From positions 1-64,000 of the forward strand of contig NZ_CAMZCS010000007.1 in assembly GCF_947305105.1 (NCBI RefSeq): 64,000 nt of DNA, written 5' to 3'. Shown here piece after piece: positions 63,681 through 64,000 of this stretch. The stretch comes from an uncultured Fibrobacter sp. Lineage in GTDB: Bacteria; Fibrobacterota; Fibrobacteria; Fibrobacterales; Fibrobacteraceae. Within the stretch, counting starts at the first letter, position 1. Every line of letters begins with the position of its first letter. The notes under the pieces are model-generated. The model was not told where the DNA came from, ran no database searches, and saw only the letters and a program-made list of their open reading frames with translations. Both the position numbers and the translations under genes were made by a program.

Positions 63681-64000
63681 TCAGCGTGTTTTGCGTTTGT
63701 TGACAAGTCTTGTGTAGGTTTCCACCTGCCGCTGGATGATGCCGTCCCATGTGAAGCAATCGGCGATGCGCTTGCGGGCGCCTGCGAGCAGGTTCTCGAG
63801 GAGCGAGCGGTCGCTGGCGATGCGCTTGAAGGCGTTTGCCAAGGCTTCGGGGTCTTTTTCGGGGACAAGGATTCCCGACTCGCCGTCTACGACGACATCC
63901 GGGATACCGCCCACGTTACTCGCGACAATCGGGAGGCCAAGTTCCATCGCTTCGATGAGCACGACGCCCAGACCTTCGGTGTCGCCCTTGTGGTCGACGA
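63681..64000 (-). CDS. Glycosyltransferase family 4 (group 1), C-terminal part
   Basis: Only the 3' end is in the window; the frame stays open to the edge, so the N-terminus lies beyond 64000. DTEGLGVVLIEAMELGLPIVA and VGGIPDVVVDGESGILVPEKDPEALANAF match the GT-B fold nucleotide-sugar domain of GT4 enzymes (ExxGxxxxE motif). Acceptor and donor cannot be read. It is upstream of and probably co-transcribed with the transglutaminase-like gene. Confidence 0.88.
   Translation of the reverse strand, partial: VDHKGDTEGLGVVLIEAMELGLPIVASNVGGIPDVVVDGESGILVPEKDPEALANAFKRIASDRSLLENLLAGARKRIADCFTWDGIIQRQVETYTRLVNKRKTR

Overview
The window reads as a chromosomal segment of a Fibrobacter species (phylum Fibrobacterota, rumen or gut cellulose degrader). 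The evidence is four tandem lipoproteins carrying the Fibrobacter succinogenes major paralogous (FISUMP) domain, two tandem family-45 cellulases with Ser/Asn-rich linkers, a DcuB-type C4-dicarboxylate carrier that suits a succinate-producing anaerobe, and many signal-peptide proteins ending like outer-membrane barrels. Genes are dense on both strands, and many starts carry a GAGG or AAGGA ribosome binding site close to the ATG. The assignment rests on recognised families only; no database was searched.

Layout. 0-7 kb: phosphohexomutase, mnmA, nadA and cysK on the minus strand, then a thioesterase and rarA on plus. 7-14 kb: four-gene FISUMP array. 14-24 kb: htpX/lemA, a frameshifted lipoprotein, a BatD-like protein, TPP riboswitch plus thiC, envelope proteins, murJ, a phosphoesterase. 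24-28 kb: tandem GH45 cellulases. 28-34 kb: purM, a cyclic-nucleotide-binding protein and a metal/cobalamin-type binding lipoprotein, a barrel, a NYN protein and a repeat protein. 34-46 kb: a minus-strand run of a binding protein, a minimal nucleotidyltransferase, tmk, dcuB, a GLUG lipoprotein, an AAA ATPase behind 52-bp repeats, secA and a patatin. 46-57 kb: a partition region with six parS sites, rsmG-parA-parB-M23 peptidase-bactofilin, and three related secreted proteins. 57-64 kb: phosphoesterase, tRNA-Met, sbcDC, a transglutaminase-like lipoprotein and the end of a glycosyltransferase.

Two themes stand out. First, the FISUMP array is a recombination mosaic: two genes share 703 bp with no difference and two share 407 bp, while the C-terminal domains diverge, so gene conversion appears to homogenise the stalk and repeat region while the tips vary. 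Second, the genome carries short repetitive elements (composite elements of about 185-190 bp, 14-bp tandem units, 7-bp tandem units, a 19-bp CCTGAGCC-type element). They fill intergenic gaps, supply stop codons (purM, macro-domain gene), and appear in frame inside coding regions (rsmG, a binding lipoprotein, secA, parB), much like palindromic elements known from Rickettsia. The six parS sites, parAB and nearby DnaA-box-like sequences suggest the replication origin is close, although dnaA and mnmG are not in the window.
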